Assembly: GCF_024172095.1 (NCBI RefSeq)
Contig: NZ_JAMZDX010000002.1
Location: forward strand, 1,240,001-1,304,000
DNA length: 64,000 nt
Direction of reading: 5' to 3'
Source of the DNA: Kitasatospora cinereorecta
GTDB lineage: Bacteria; Actinomycetota; Actinomycetes; Streptomycetales; Streptomycetaceae
Shown here piece by piece: positions 40,705 to 51,200 of the stretch. The notes beneath the pieces are model-generated. The model had not been told where the DNA came from. It saw only the letters and a list, made by a program, of their open reading frames with translations, and made no database searches. A program made the translations under genes and the position numbers. Each line of letters starts with the position of its first letter. The stretch's first letter is position 1.

Positions 40705-43700
40705 GTCGTTGTCGTCCTCTCGATGTCGTGCTGGTGCTTGTGGGGCTGTTCCTGAGGGCCCTCGCCGGTGGTCCAGGCCGCCACGTACTGGCGGAGCGGC
40801 AGGCCCGGAGGGCTGTCGACCACGGCCCAGTGCACGTGGTGGCGCTGCGGGCCCCGCGGCCCGGCGGCCTCGACCACCAGGGCGGACCCTTCGGCCGCGA
40901 CCACGGCGAAATCGCGGGGACGGCCGCGCAGCCCGGTGCCCGCGGCCTTGGCCGCGGCTTCCTTGGCGGCCCAGAACCGGGTGAACCACAGGGCCGTACT
41001 GCCACCGTCGCTGCCCCGGCATTCCGTCAGCAGCGCCGACTCGGCCGCGCCGAGGGCCACCTGCAGTGTCTCGGCGGGCCGGTCGACGACCTCTTCGAGA
41101 TCGATGCCGACCCCGCCCCCGGCCGGCCGGACCAGGGCTGCCGCCGCCTCGGCGCGGTGCGCGAGCGAGACGTCCAGCGGCGGGAGCACGCGGCCGTGCA
41201 GCCCGGTCACCACCGGTCGGCCGTCCGGATCGTTGCGCACCTCGATCTCGGCCGGGAAGACCGGTCCCTCACCCTGCTCCCACAGCCACCGACGGACGGC
41301 GTCCTTCACCGCGATCCGGCCGAGCAGCCAGGCCCGGCGGGTGCGCGGCGGCTGCTGCGCGTACCGTTCCCGTTCGGCTGCGCCGAGGTGGTTGCGCATG
41401 ATCAGGTCGCGGGAGGCGAGGTCCGGCCAGCGCTCGTGCAGCAGCACCCAGCCGCCCGGCTGCGGTCGCCCGAGGGTGTGGCGATCGACGAACCGCTCGA
41501 CCGGGCGGGTCTCGGGGTGGCTGTCGAAACGGCGGTCCTGCCAGCCGTGCAGCTCTGCCCAGACCGTGCCGTCGGCGAGGCGCAGCTGCCCCTCGGCTTC
41601 GAGCACGTTGTCGGTCAGGGCGGTGATCCGCAGGTGGCAGTGGAGCCGGGCGCCCGGCCGGGGCGCCGGTCCGTGGTAGCGCAGCCGGCGGATGGCGACC
41701 GGGAAGACCACGGTCCGCTCGGTGCGGGTGGCCATGATCCAGTACCCCAGCAACTGCCCGACGTTGTCCAGCAGCGCACCGGGTGCGGCGGGCGCGGTGA
41801 TCACGCCGCGTACGTGTGTCGCACCGATGGCGGTGAGCTCGGTCAGGCCCTGGAAGGCCGGACCGTGGAACATCCACCGGTCCTGGTAGAGGCGGGCGGC
41901 GGTCAGCTCGGGGCGCTGCTCGGCTTCCGGGTCGACCGGCCAGGGGGCAGGTGGATCGTCGTGACGGTCACCCAGTTCCACCACGCCGTCCGCGAACTGT
42001 CCGAACCTGGCGTTCAGCAGGTCCGGGCCGGCCTGCCGGAGAGCGATCTCGACGTCGAGCGGCTCGGCCGCCGGCACCCACTGGCCGAACCGCAGGTCCC
42101 GTGCGCCGACGGCGATCCGGCCGGGCGCGGCCGCCTCGGCGGAGTCCAGCAGGTGCTGGACGATCGTGGTCGCGGGGACGACCGGCCAGCGGTCCGAGGG
42201 ATCGGGCCAGTCCGGGCGCTGGCGGAAGAAGCAGTGGTCGGCCAGGTACGGCATGGTGTCGAGTGAGATGTGCAGCCGGGCGGTGTCGCGTCCGGCGTCC
42301 CCGCGCGGCGCGGCAGCCGGCACTCGCCTTGCCAACTGTTCCGCTGCACCGATCAGTTCGGTGGCGGTGCGTTCGGTTTCCCTGAGCAGGGCGTGGAGTT
42401 CGGCCGCCAGGGGAGAGTGCTCGCCGAGTCGCCCGAGGGGGTCGGCCTCGGGACGGCTCCGCGGAGCCGTCTCGGCGATCAGCGGGCCGAGCGCCGCACG
42501 GTCCAGCGAGACCAGCGCGCTGCCGAGGTCCAGCGGCACGGCCGGGTGCTCGCGCCGTGCCGCCGCCTGTCCGGCCCGTGCCGGCCGGAGCGCCGCGGCG
42601 TCCGGTTCGGCGCCGTCGACCCACAACGCCGCCGCCACCCGCCGCAGTTGAGCGAGCCCGTCGCGCTGCGGGGCGTTCGCCGCGACGGCCAGGTGCTCCC
42701 GGTCGTGCAGCGTGTCGGCCACCAGCGAGCCCAGCTGCCCGGTGCCCACCTGGACGAACGCCCGGAAGCCGGCCGCGTACAGCGCCTCGACCAGCGGGCG
42801 GAACCGCACCGGCTCCAGCAGGTGGCGCAGGAACAGCGCGCGCACCTCGGCCTCGGCCGCCGGGAACGGCGCGGCCGTGGTCCCGGACCAGACCGGCACG
42901 GCGGGCGTGTGCAGCTCGAACTGCTCGGCGGCCTGCCGGATCGGCGCCAGGTACGGGCCCAGCATCGGCGTGTGGAACCCGGAGCGGAACGGCAGCACCT
43001 GACCGAGCACTCCGCGCTCCCGGAACCGGCGGACCAGCTCGGCGACCGGCTGCTCCAGTCCGCAGACGATCGCCTGCTGCGGGGCGTTGTCGTGCGACAG
43101 CACGACCTCGGTCATGCCGGGCAGGGTGGCCAGCGCGTCGAGAACCCGGTCCGCGGACGTGCCGAGAGCGGCGAACGCCAGGCCGGGCACCCTTAGCGCG
43201 TCCGGGTCGAAGGCGGTCAGGAACGCGTCGACCGAGGCGCCGGAGTACAGGCCGCCGGCGATCATGGCGGTCCACTCGCCGACGCTGTGGCCGGCCACGG
43301 CGTCCGGCCGCAGGCCGATCCGGCGCAGGGCCGCGTCGAGCAGGCGCCCGACGGCGACCACACCCGCGCCGTGCCGGCCGACGTCGCCGACCCGGGTGCC
43401 GTCGCCGACGGGCGGTCGGGGCAGCCCGAAGTGGTCCGCGACATCGGCCACCCGTGGTGCGAACTCGCCCTCCAGACCCGGGAAGAGGAACGCCAGCCGG
43501 CCGCCGCCCGGGCCGAGCAGCGGAGCCGGTGCGTGCCAGACGTCGCTCCGGCCGCGCCACGCCCGACCCCGGGCCACGGCGCGCCGGGCCACGGCGAGAC
43601 GCTTCGGCGTCGGGTCGACCACCGCGAGGCGGCAGCGCGGTGCCGGGCCGCCGTCCTCGGGCCGACCCGCGCGAAGCAGGGCGGGGTCGTCCGCGCCGGC

Positions 43701-45266
43701 GACCAGCGCGGCCAGTTGCGCGGGCGAGTCGGCGGCCAGGCGCAGCACCCGTTCGGGCTCGACCACCTGTACGGTCGCGGTCGCCGGCCCGGGGTCGGCC
43801 GACCGAGCGGCCCGCCCGACCAGCGGCAGGACGGGGGACGGCGTGGTACCGGGCGCCTGTTCGAGGACGACGTGCGCGTTGATCCCGCCGAAGCCGAAGG
43901 CGTTCACCCCGGCGCGTCGCGGGCCGCTCCCGGCCTCCCAGGGCTCGGCGGCGGCGATCGGCCGGAACCGCGTGCCGGCCAGCGCCGGGTGCGGCTCCTC
44001 GCAGTGCAGCGTCGGCAGCAGCACCCCGTGGTGCACGGCCAGCGCGGCTTTGACCAGCCCGGCGATGCCCGCGGCCGGCATGGTGTGGCCGATCATCGAC
44101 TTGACCGAGCCGAGCACGGCCCGCTGCTCGCCGGCCCGCGCCTGGCCGAACACCTGGGCCAGGGTGGCCAGTTCGGCCGCGTCCCCGGCCGGCGTCGCGG
44201 TGCCGTGCGCCTCCAGCAGGCCGAGCGCACCGGGCGCCGCCGGGTCGCATCCGGCGGCCCGCCAGGCCTGCTCCACCGCGCGCCGCTGGCCGCCCGGGTC
44301 GGGGCTGGCCAGCGCGGCTGTGCGGCCGTCGCCGGCCACTCCGGTGCCGCGGATCACCGCGTACACCCGGTCGCCGTCCCGCTCGGCGTCCTCGAGCCGC
44401 TTGAGCACGACCACGCCGGTGCCCTCGCCGATCAGGATGCCGTCCGCACCGCGGTGGAACGGGCGGATCCGCTGGCTCGGGGAGAGCGCCCTGAGCTGGG
44501 CGAACACGCTCCACAGCGTGACGTCGTGGCAGTGGTGCACCCCGCCCGCGAGCACCGTGTCGCACCGTCCGCTCGCCAGCTCGCCGACGGCCTGGTCCAC
44601 CGCGACCAGCGAGGAGGCGCAGGCGGCGTCCACCGTGTACGCGGGTCCGCGCAGGTCGAGCCGGTTGGCCAGCCGGGAGGCGGCCAGGTTCGGCACCAGG
44701 CCGATCGCCGCCTCCGGCTGGTCCGGTCCGAGCCGCTCGGTGAACGCCGCTCGCACCCGATCGAGCTGATCGGTCGTCAGCTGCGGCAGCAGTTCGCTCA
44801 GGGTTCGGGTCAACTGGTGTGCCCCGCGGACCCGCTGGTCGAGCCGGGCGATGCCCGGGGTCAGGTACCCGCCACGGCCGAGCACCACGCCGACCCGGTC
44901 CCGGTCCGGCAGCCGGTCCGGGCCGCCGGCGTCCGCGATCGCGGCGTCGGCGACCTGGAGGGCGATCAGCTGGTCCGGCTCGGTGGCGGCGACGGAGTTC
45001 GGCATCATGCCGAACCGGGTCGGCTGGACCTGGGCGAGGCCGTCCACGAAGCCGCCGCGACGGCAGTACAGCCGGTCGGGCGAGCCGTCGGCGGCCTGCG
45101 GGTCGTAGTACTCCGGGTCCCAGCGGCCCGCCGGCACCTCGCCAATTGCATCGACGCCGTCGAGCAGGTTGCGCCAGTAGGTGGCCAGGTCCGGGGCGCC
45201 CGGCAGCAGCACCGCCATCCCGACCACGGCCACGGGCGGCATCCGGCGGCTCGTCACCCCCCTCAC
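40701..45266 (-). CDS. Secondary-lipid synthase subunit: KS-AT-DH-PPTase
   Basis: The 1521-residue protein contains a ketosynthase (about 15-440; Cys216 in VDAACASSLVA, His in EAHGTATPAG, His in MIGHTMPAAG) and an acyltransferase (about 555-860; Ser661 in AGHSVGEW). A hot-dog dehydratase follows (about 990-1240; MPYLADHCFF with the His, HGPAFQGL, LLDNVGQL). It ends in a Sfp-type phosphopantetheinyl transferase (about 1290-1490; GIDLEEVVD, WFTRFWAAKEAAAKAAG). The domain set recalls PUFA, heterocyst-glycolipid and enediyne synthases. GTG 45266 overlaps the upstream stop; GTG 45257 and ATG 45242 are alternatives. It would work with the KR and ACPs of the larger subunit. Confidence 0.88.
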   Translation of the reverse strand: MRGVTSRRMPPVAVVGMAVLLPGAPDLATYWRNLLDGVDAIGEVPAGRWDPEYYDPQAADGSPDRLYCRRGGFVDGLAQVQPTRFGMMPNSVAATEPDQLIALQVADAAIADAGGPDRLPDRDRVGVVLGRGGYLTPGIARLDQRVRGAHQLTRTLSELLPQLTTDQLDRVRAAFTERLGPDQPEAAIGLVPNLAASRLANRLDLRGPAYTVDAACASSLVAVDQAVGELASGRCDTVLAGGVHHCHDVTLWSVFAQLRALSPSQRIRPFHRGADGILIGEGTGVVVLKRLEDAERDGDRVYAVIRGTGVAGDGRTAALASPDPGGQRRAVEQAWRAAGCDPAAPGALGLLEAHGTATPAGDAAELATLAQVFGQARAGEQRAVLGSVKSMIGHTMPAAGIAGLVKAALAVHHGVLLPTLHCEEPHPALAGTRFRPIAAAEPWEAGSGPRRAGVNAFGFGGINAHVVLEQAPGTTPSPVLPLVGRAARSADPGPATATVQVVEPERVLRLAADSPAQLAALVAGADDPALLRAGRPEDGGPAPRCRLAVVDPTPKRLAVARRAVARGRAWRGRSDVWHAPAPLLGPGGGRLAFLFPGLEGEFAPRVADVADHFGLPRPPVGDGTRVGDVGRHGAGVVAVGRLLDAALRRIGLRPDAVAGHSVGEWTAMIAGGLYSGASVDAFLTAFDPDALRVPGLAFAALGTSADRVLDALATLPGMTEVVLSHDNAPQQAIVCGLEQPVAELVRRFRERGVLGQVLPFRSGFHTPMLGPYLAPIRQAAEQFELHTPAVPVWSGTTAAPFPAAEAEVRALFLRHLLEPVRFRPLVEALYAAGFRAFVQVGTGQLGSLVADTLHDREHLAVAANAPQRDGLAQLRRVAAALWVDGAEPDAAALRPARAGQAAARREHPAVPLDLGSALVSLDRAALGPLIAETAPRSRPEADPLGRLGEHSPLAAELHALLRETERTATELIGAAEQLARRVPAAAPRGDAGRDTARLHISLDTMPYLADHCFFRQRPDWPDPSDRWPVVPATTIVQHLLDSAEAAAPGRIAVGARDLRFGQWVPAAEPLDVEIALRQAGPDLLNARFGQFADGVVELGDRHDDPPAPWPVDPEAEQRPELTAARLYQDRWMFHGPAFQGLTELTAIGATHVRGVITAPAAPGALLDNVGQLLGYWIMATRTERTVVFPVAIRRLRYHGPAPRPGARLHCHLRITALTDNVLEAEGQLRLADGTVWAELHGWQDRRFDSHPETRPVERFVDRHTLGRPQPGGWVLLHERWPDLASRDLIMRNHLGAAERERYAQQPPRTRRAWLLGRIAVKDAVRRWLWEQGEGPVFPAEIEVRNDPDGRPVVTGLHGRVLPPLDVSLAHRAEAAAALVRPAGGGVGIDLEEVVDRPAETLQVALGAAESALLTECRGSDGGSTALWFTRFWAAKEAAAKAAGTGLRGRPRDFAVVAAEGSALVVEAAGPRGPQRHHVHWAVVDSPPGLPLRQYVAAWTTGEGPQEQPHKHQHDIERTTTT

Positions 45267-48200
45267 CAGCCCGAAGCGGTGTAGACCACGGACCGCGACT
45301 GCGGGTCGCCCCAGGCGAGTTCGCGGAGCAGCGCCTGGGCGCCCGCGTCCGGGGCGATCAGCTTCACGCCGCGGCCGGCGTAGTCGCGGGCGAGCTCGAC
45401 GGAGACCATGCCGTTGTGCCGGGCGGACGGAGCCCACGGGCCCCAGTGCACGGTCAGCGCCCGCCGCCCCGTGTGCCGGGCCCACCGGGCGCCGAGCTCC
45501 TCCAGGGCGTCGTTGGCCGCCGCGTAGTCGGCCTGGCCGCGGTTGCCGAGGGCCGCCGCGATGCTGCCGAACAGGACGGTGAACCCGGGTCCGACCGGCA
45601 GTTCGGACAACGCGTCGAGCAGCGCGCGGGCGCCGTCGACCTTGGTGGTGAAGACCCGCCGGAAGGAGGCGGGGTCCTTCTCGGCCAGCACCTTGTCCTC
45701 GATCACGCCTGCGGCGAAGATCACGCCGTCCAGTCGTCCGTGTTCGGCGTACACCTCCTTGACCGCCTGGCGCAGCGCGGCGCCGTCGGCCGCGTCCACG
45801 GTCCGGTAGCCGGTCGGCGAGCCCAGCGCCTCGAGCTCGGCCAGGGTCGCGGCGACCTCGCGGCCCGCGAGCAGCCGGGACGCGGCGGCGTCCACCTCCG
45901 GCAGCGGCACACCCCGGCGGGCCAGTACGGCGCGCAGCGCGGCGCGGTCGCGGGCCGTGGCGGTCGCCGGGTCCTCGGGTCCGTCCGGCGGCGCGGTGCG
46001 GCCGAGCAGCTCCAGGCGGCAGCGGCTCGCGGCGGCCAGCGCGGTCGCCACGTGGGCGGTGATGCCTCGGGCGCCGCCGACCAGCAGCACGACGGCCTCG
46101 CCATCCAGGCCCAGCGCGGCGGCCTCGGCCACGCCGTCGCCGGCCGGGCCGGCGCCCGTGCTGCCGAGCACGCCGAGTCCGGTCTCGCGCAGCACGAGGC
46201 CGCGCCGACCGGTCGCGGTGCGCAGCACCACCGTCTCGTGGTCGTCGGCGAGCAGTTCGGCGACGACGGCGTCCACGGTCCGCGCCTGGTCCGCGGAGTC
46301 GGCCGGGCCCTCGGGGCGGTCGAGTTCGAGGAGGCGGGCCGACATGTCGGGGTACTCGCGGGCGAGGGTGCGGAACAGGCCGCGCAGGCCGTCCGCACGT
46401 CCGCTCCCGCGGTGCCCGGTGCGCTCGGCGGGGCTGATCGCGAGCAGTCGGCGCGGTGCGCGAGCCAGCGCCGCCTGCAGCGCGGGTACGGCGCCGGGAA
46501 GCACCGCAGTGCCGTCCGCGGCGAGCGGATCGAGCAGCAGGACTCCGTCCGCCTCGCCGTCGGCGGGGGACAGGTGGTGGTCCACCGGGTGGGAGGACAC
46601 CTGGGCCCCGAGCGCGCCGAGGCGGGTCGCGAGCGCGGCGGCGAGGCCGTGGCCGTCGTCGCCGAGGAGGTGGAGGTGCCGGCCGGCGAGGATGTCGGCG
46701 GGTGCCGGGGCCTGCGGCAGCGGGACCTCCTCGAAGCACAGCCGGAGCGGATCGTGACCCGCCGGCACCGCGGGGCCGTCGGTCGGTGCGGCGTCGGGGT
46801 CGGTCGGCCGGAGTGCGGGGACGTCCTGCGGTGCCGCGGCCGTGGTCTGGTTCGGGCGGCCGAATCGGTCGGTGAGCCAGGTGGCGATGGCGGCGGCGGT
46901 GCGGGTGCGGGCGAGTTGCTCGATTTCGTCGTCGTTCAGTGGTGTGGTGTCGGCGCCGGCCCGGTCGGCGAGTCTGCGGACGAGTTGGCCGATGATTTCG
47001 GTGCGCTTGATGGAGTCGACGCTGAGGTCGGCTTCGAGGTCGAGGTCGGGTTCGATCATGTCGGCGGGGTAGCCGGTGCGTTCGCCGATGACGTCGATGA
47101 CCACGGTGAGCAGGTCGGTCGCGTTCATCGGGGCGGCCGGGTGCGGTGCCGCGGCCGTGGTCTGGTTCGGGCGGCCGAATCGGTCGGTGAGCCAGGTGGC
47201 GATGGCGGCGGCGGTGCGGGCGCGGGCGAGCTGTTCGATTTCGTCGTCGGTCAGTGGTGTGGTGTCGGTGTCGGCCTGGTCGGTGAGGCGGCGGACGAGC
47301 TGGCCGATGATTTCGGTGCGCTTGATGGAGTCGACGCTGAGGTCGGCTTCGAGGTCGAGGTCGGGTTCGATCATGTCGGCGGGGTAGCCGGTGCGTTCGC
47401 CGATCACCTCGACGACCAGGGCGAGCAGGTCGCTCACGCCCCTCGGGCTCGCGGGCTGCGGTGCAGCGGCGGCCTCGGGGACGGACACCTGAGCGACAGG
47501 CCGCGGAAGGTGAGGAGCAACGGAGCGGACCGGCGGCACCGCCGGTTGGGCGGCCCCGAGGTAGGTCAGCAGCACGTCCCGCTGAGAAGCGATCAACTCC
47601 CGGCTGGTGCTGAGAAAATCGGCGATCAGTGCCTGCGGGTCCGCGGATCTCGGGTCGGGCGTGGACATCAGGGCCTCCGGTACGGGTCGGGCCGGTGCCA
47701 GCGCACCGGGCAAGGTCTCTCCTGCGGCGGTCCGCACCAGCTGGCCGTCCACCGTCCAGCCGGGTCGGCGGGGGGCCGGCCCGCGGCCCGCAGGCACCGC
47801 GTCGCGGCCGCGGAACAGCCGGTCGGTGTGCACCGGCACCCCGGCGACGGCGAGTTCGGCGAGCGCGTCGAGGTAGCCGGGCAGGCCGGTGCGCCGCCGC
47901 TCCAGCGGTACGGCCCGGTGCGGCCGGTCGCCGAGCACCTCGGACACCAGGCGGGTCAGCACCGACCCGGGCCCGGCCTCCACGAAGACCCGGGCACCCG
48001 CCTCGTACATCGCCTCGATCTGTGCCGCGAACCGAACCGGCGCACCGATCTGCGCCGCCAGCTCGGCCCGGATCGCGGCCGGGTCGGCGGGATAGGCGTC
48101 TGCCGTGCGGTTCGACCAGACCGGGAACTCCGGTGCCCGCACCGACCGTTCGGCCAGCGCCGCCGCGAACGGCTCGCCCGCGCCGGCGACCAGCGGACTG

Positions 48201-51200
48201 TGGAAGGCGCACGCCACCGGCAGCCGCTTCGCCCCGTACCCGGCCTCCCGCAGCAGCTCGGTGGCGGCCGCCACCTGCTCGGTCGGCCCCGAGATCACTG
48301 CTTGCCGCGGCGCGTTGTGGTTCGCCACCACTACCGCGTCGACCGCCTCGGAGCCCGACAGGACCTTCTCGATCTCCTCGGTGCCGGCCCGGACGGCGGC
48401 CATCGCTCCCGGGTCCCGCCCCGGCGCTGCGCCGACCGCGTCGTCCTCGTCGGCCCCGACCGCGGTCAGGATCGAGCGCGCCCGCTCCGCACTGAGCCCC
48501 GGCAGGTCCTGCGCCGCCAGTGCCCCCGCCGCGCAGAGCGCGACCAGCTCGCCGTAGCTGTGGCCCGCCGCGAGCTGCGGCCGCACGCCCGCGAGCGCGA
48601 GCAGCTCCTGGGCCGCGAGCCCGGTCAGGCCCAGCACCGGCTGGGCGACCCGGGTGTCGGTCACCGCGGCCCGCTGCGCCGCTCGCTCCTCGGAGGTGAA
48701 CGCGGCGGGCGGGTACAGCAGGTCGGCGTACCGGTGCCCGAGCCGCAACTGCCGTTGCAGCGCCGGGAACGCGGCGAACAGCTCGGCGAACATCCCTGGC
48801 CGCTGGCTGCCCTGGCCGGGGAAGAGGAAGGCGAGCCGACCGCCGGGCTCCTCGTCCGCCGCGTCCAGGTGCAGCCCGTCCTGCGGCGCGTGCTCCTCGG
48901 CCAGCGCCCGGTTCAGCAGCGCGACGAGCTGCGCGACATCCCCCGCCACGATCGCGACCCGCACCGGCCCGTGCCCGGCCGCGGCTCGCCGGGAGGCGGC
49001 CAGCGCGAGGTCGCGCAGCCGCCAGGGCCCGCCCGGCGCCGTCGCGAGCCCGAGCAGTTCGGTGACGCCGCGCAGCGCCCGGGACCGGTCGGCGCCGCGG
49101 AACAGGAACAGCTCGGCCGGCCACTCCTGGAGGCCGTGGACCGGTTCCGCGCCGTCGTGACCCCGCAGCACCGCGTGGAAGTTGGTGCCACCGAAGCCGA
49201 ACGCACTGACCCCGGCGACCCGTTCACCCGCCGGCGCGGCCCATGGCCGGGCCTCGGTGTGGAAGGCGAACGGGCTCCGCTGCGCCTCCCAGGCGGCGTT
49301 CGGCCGCTCCAGGTGCAGGGTCGGCGGCAGCACGCCGGTGTGCAGCGCGAGCGAGGCCTTGATCAGCCCGGCCAATCCGGCCGCGCACTTGGTGTGCCCG
49401 ATCTGGGACTTCACCGACCCGAGCGCGCAACTCCCGGGCGCCGCACCGGCTTCGGTGAAGACCTCGGTGAGGGTGGCCAGTTCGGTGCGGTCACCGACCA
49501 CGGTGCCGGTCCCGTGCGCCTCCACCAGGCCCACGGCGGCCGGTTCGACGCCGGCGCTGCGGTAGGCCCGTTCGAGTGCCGCCCGCTGGCCCTCGGGCCG
49601 GGGCGCGGTCAGCCCGAGCGAACGGCCGTCGCTCGCGCTGCCGACCCCCTGCACCACCGCGTACACCCGGTCGCCGTCCCGCTCCGCGTCGGCCAGCCGC
49701 TTCAGCACCAGGCAGGCGACCCCCTCGCCGAGGGCGATGCCGTCCGCTGCCGCGTCGAACGGGCGGGACCGGCCGGTGGGGGAGAGCGCGTGCACCGAGG
49801 CGAAGAGCAGGTAGTCGTTGATCCCGTTGTGCAGGTCCGCGCCGCCGCAGAGCATCAGGTCGGCCGTCCCGGAGACGAGCTCCTTGCACGCGACGTCGAG
49901 CGCCGCCAGCGAGGACGCGCACGCGGCGTCCACCGTGAAGTTGGCGCCGCCCAGGTCCAGCCGGTTGGCGATCCGCCCCGAGATCACGTTGGCCAGCATG
50001 CCGGGGAAGGAGTCCTCGGTGAGCCTGGGCAGCTGCTCCGCGAGCGGGCCCGGCACCTCGCCCAGGTAGGAGGGCAGCACCGCGCTCAACACGCCCGCGT
50101 TCGACAGGTCGCTGCCCGCCTCCGCGCCGAACACCACGCCGGCCCGCCCCCGGTCGAAGGCCCGGCCGCCGTCACCCGCGCCGCTGTCGTACCCCGCGTC
50201 CAGCAGCGCGCGCCGGGCCGCCTCCAGTGCGAGCAGCTGAACCGGCTCGATGCTGCCGAGCGCGGTCGGCGGGATGCCGTAGGCGAGCGGGTCGAACGGG
50301 ATCCGGGGGAGGAAGCCGCCCCACTTGGACGGGGTGCGGCCCGGCTCGCCGTCCGGACCGTAGTACACCTCGGGATCCCAGCGGTCCGCCGGAACCTCGG
50401 TCACCGCGTCCACGCCGTTCAGCACGTTCGCCCAGAACGCGGGCAGGTCGGGAGCCTGCGGGAACATGCCCGCCATGCCGACCACCGCGATCTCCAGCGG
50501 TCTGGGCCGCTCGACCGGCTCGGCGGACGCGCCGAGCCGGTCGGCGAGTTCCGCCGCCCGCCGGGCGAGGAAGGCACCGGCCCCGCCGGTCACCGCGGCG
50601 TGCAGCTCGGGAATGGTCGTGGTCGCCGAGCGCAGCACCGCGACCTGGCCGGCCATGAACATGCCCCGCGCCAGCTGCCCCTCGTCGTCGATCGAGGCGA
50701 GCTCCCCGGCCACCCGGTCCAGACCCTTGCTGGCGATCCGCAGCCGCCCGACGTTCAGCCGCTCCAGCTGCTCCCAGACCTCCCGGTCCGGCCGTCCCTC
50801 GGACCGCAGCCGCTCGCCGGTCTGCCGGAACTCCTCGGTGAACGGGCTCGGTACGCAGCGCGTCGCGTGCCCGGGCGCCGAGTGCAGCAGTTCGGTGGCG
50901 CTCGCCGCCAGCACCTGGCGCTGGAACCGCGGCTGCACGGCGCCGAGCGCCACCGCCTCCTCGGTGACCAGGTACGCGGTGCCCATCAGCACGCCGGCCG
51001 CGACCCCGCGCTCGGCCAGCGGCGCGGCGAGCGCCGCCACCATCGCCGCCGAGCGCTCGTCGTGCACGCCGCCCGCGAACAGCACCTCGACCGTCGGCGG
51101 CTCGCCGCGCTGCTCGTCGAGGAAGTCCGTCAGCACTCCCAGCTGCGCCTCCCAGAGCGGGAAGCTGTGCAGCGGGCCGACATGCCCGCCGCACTCCGAG

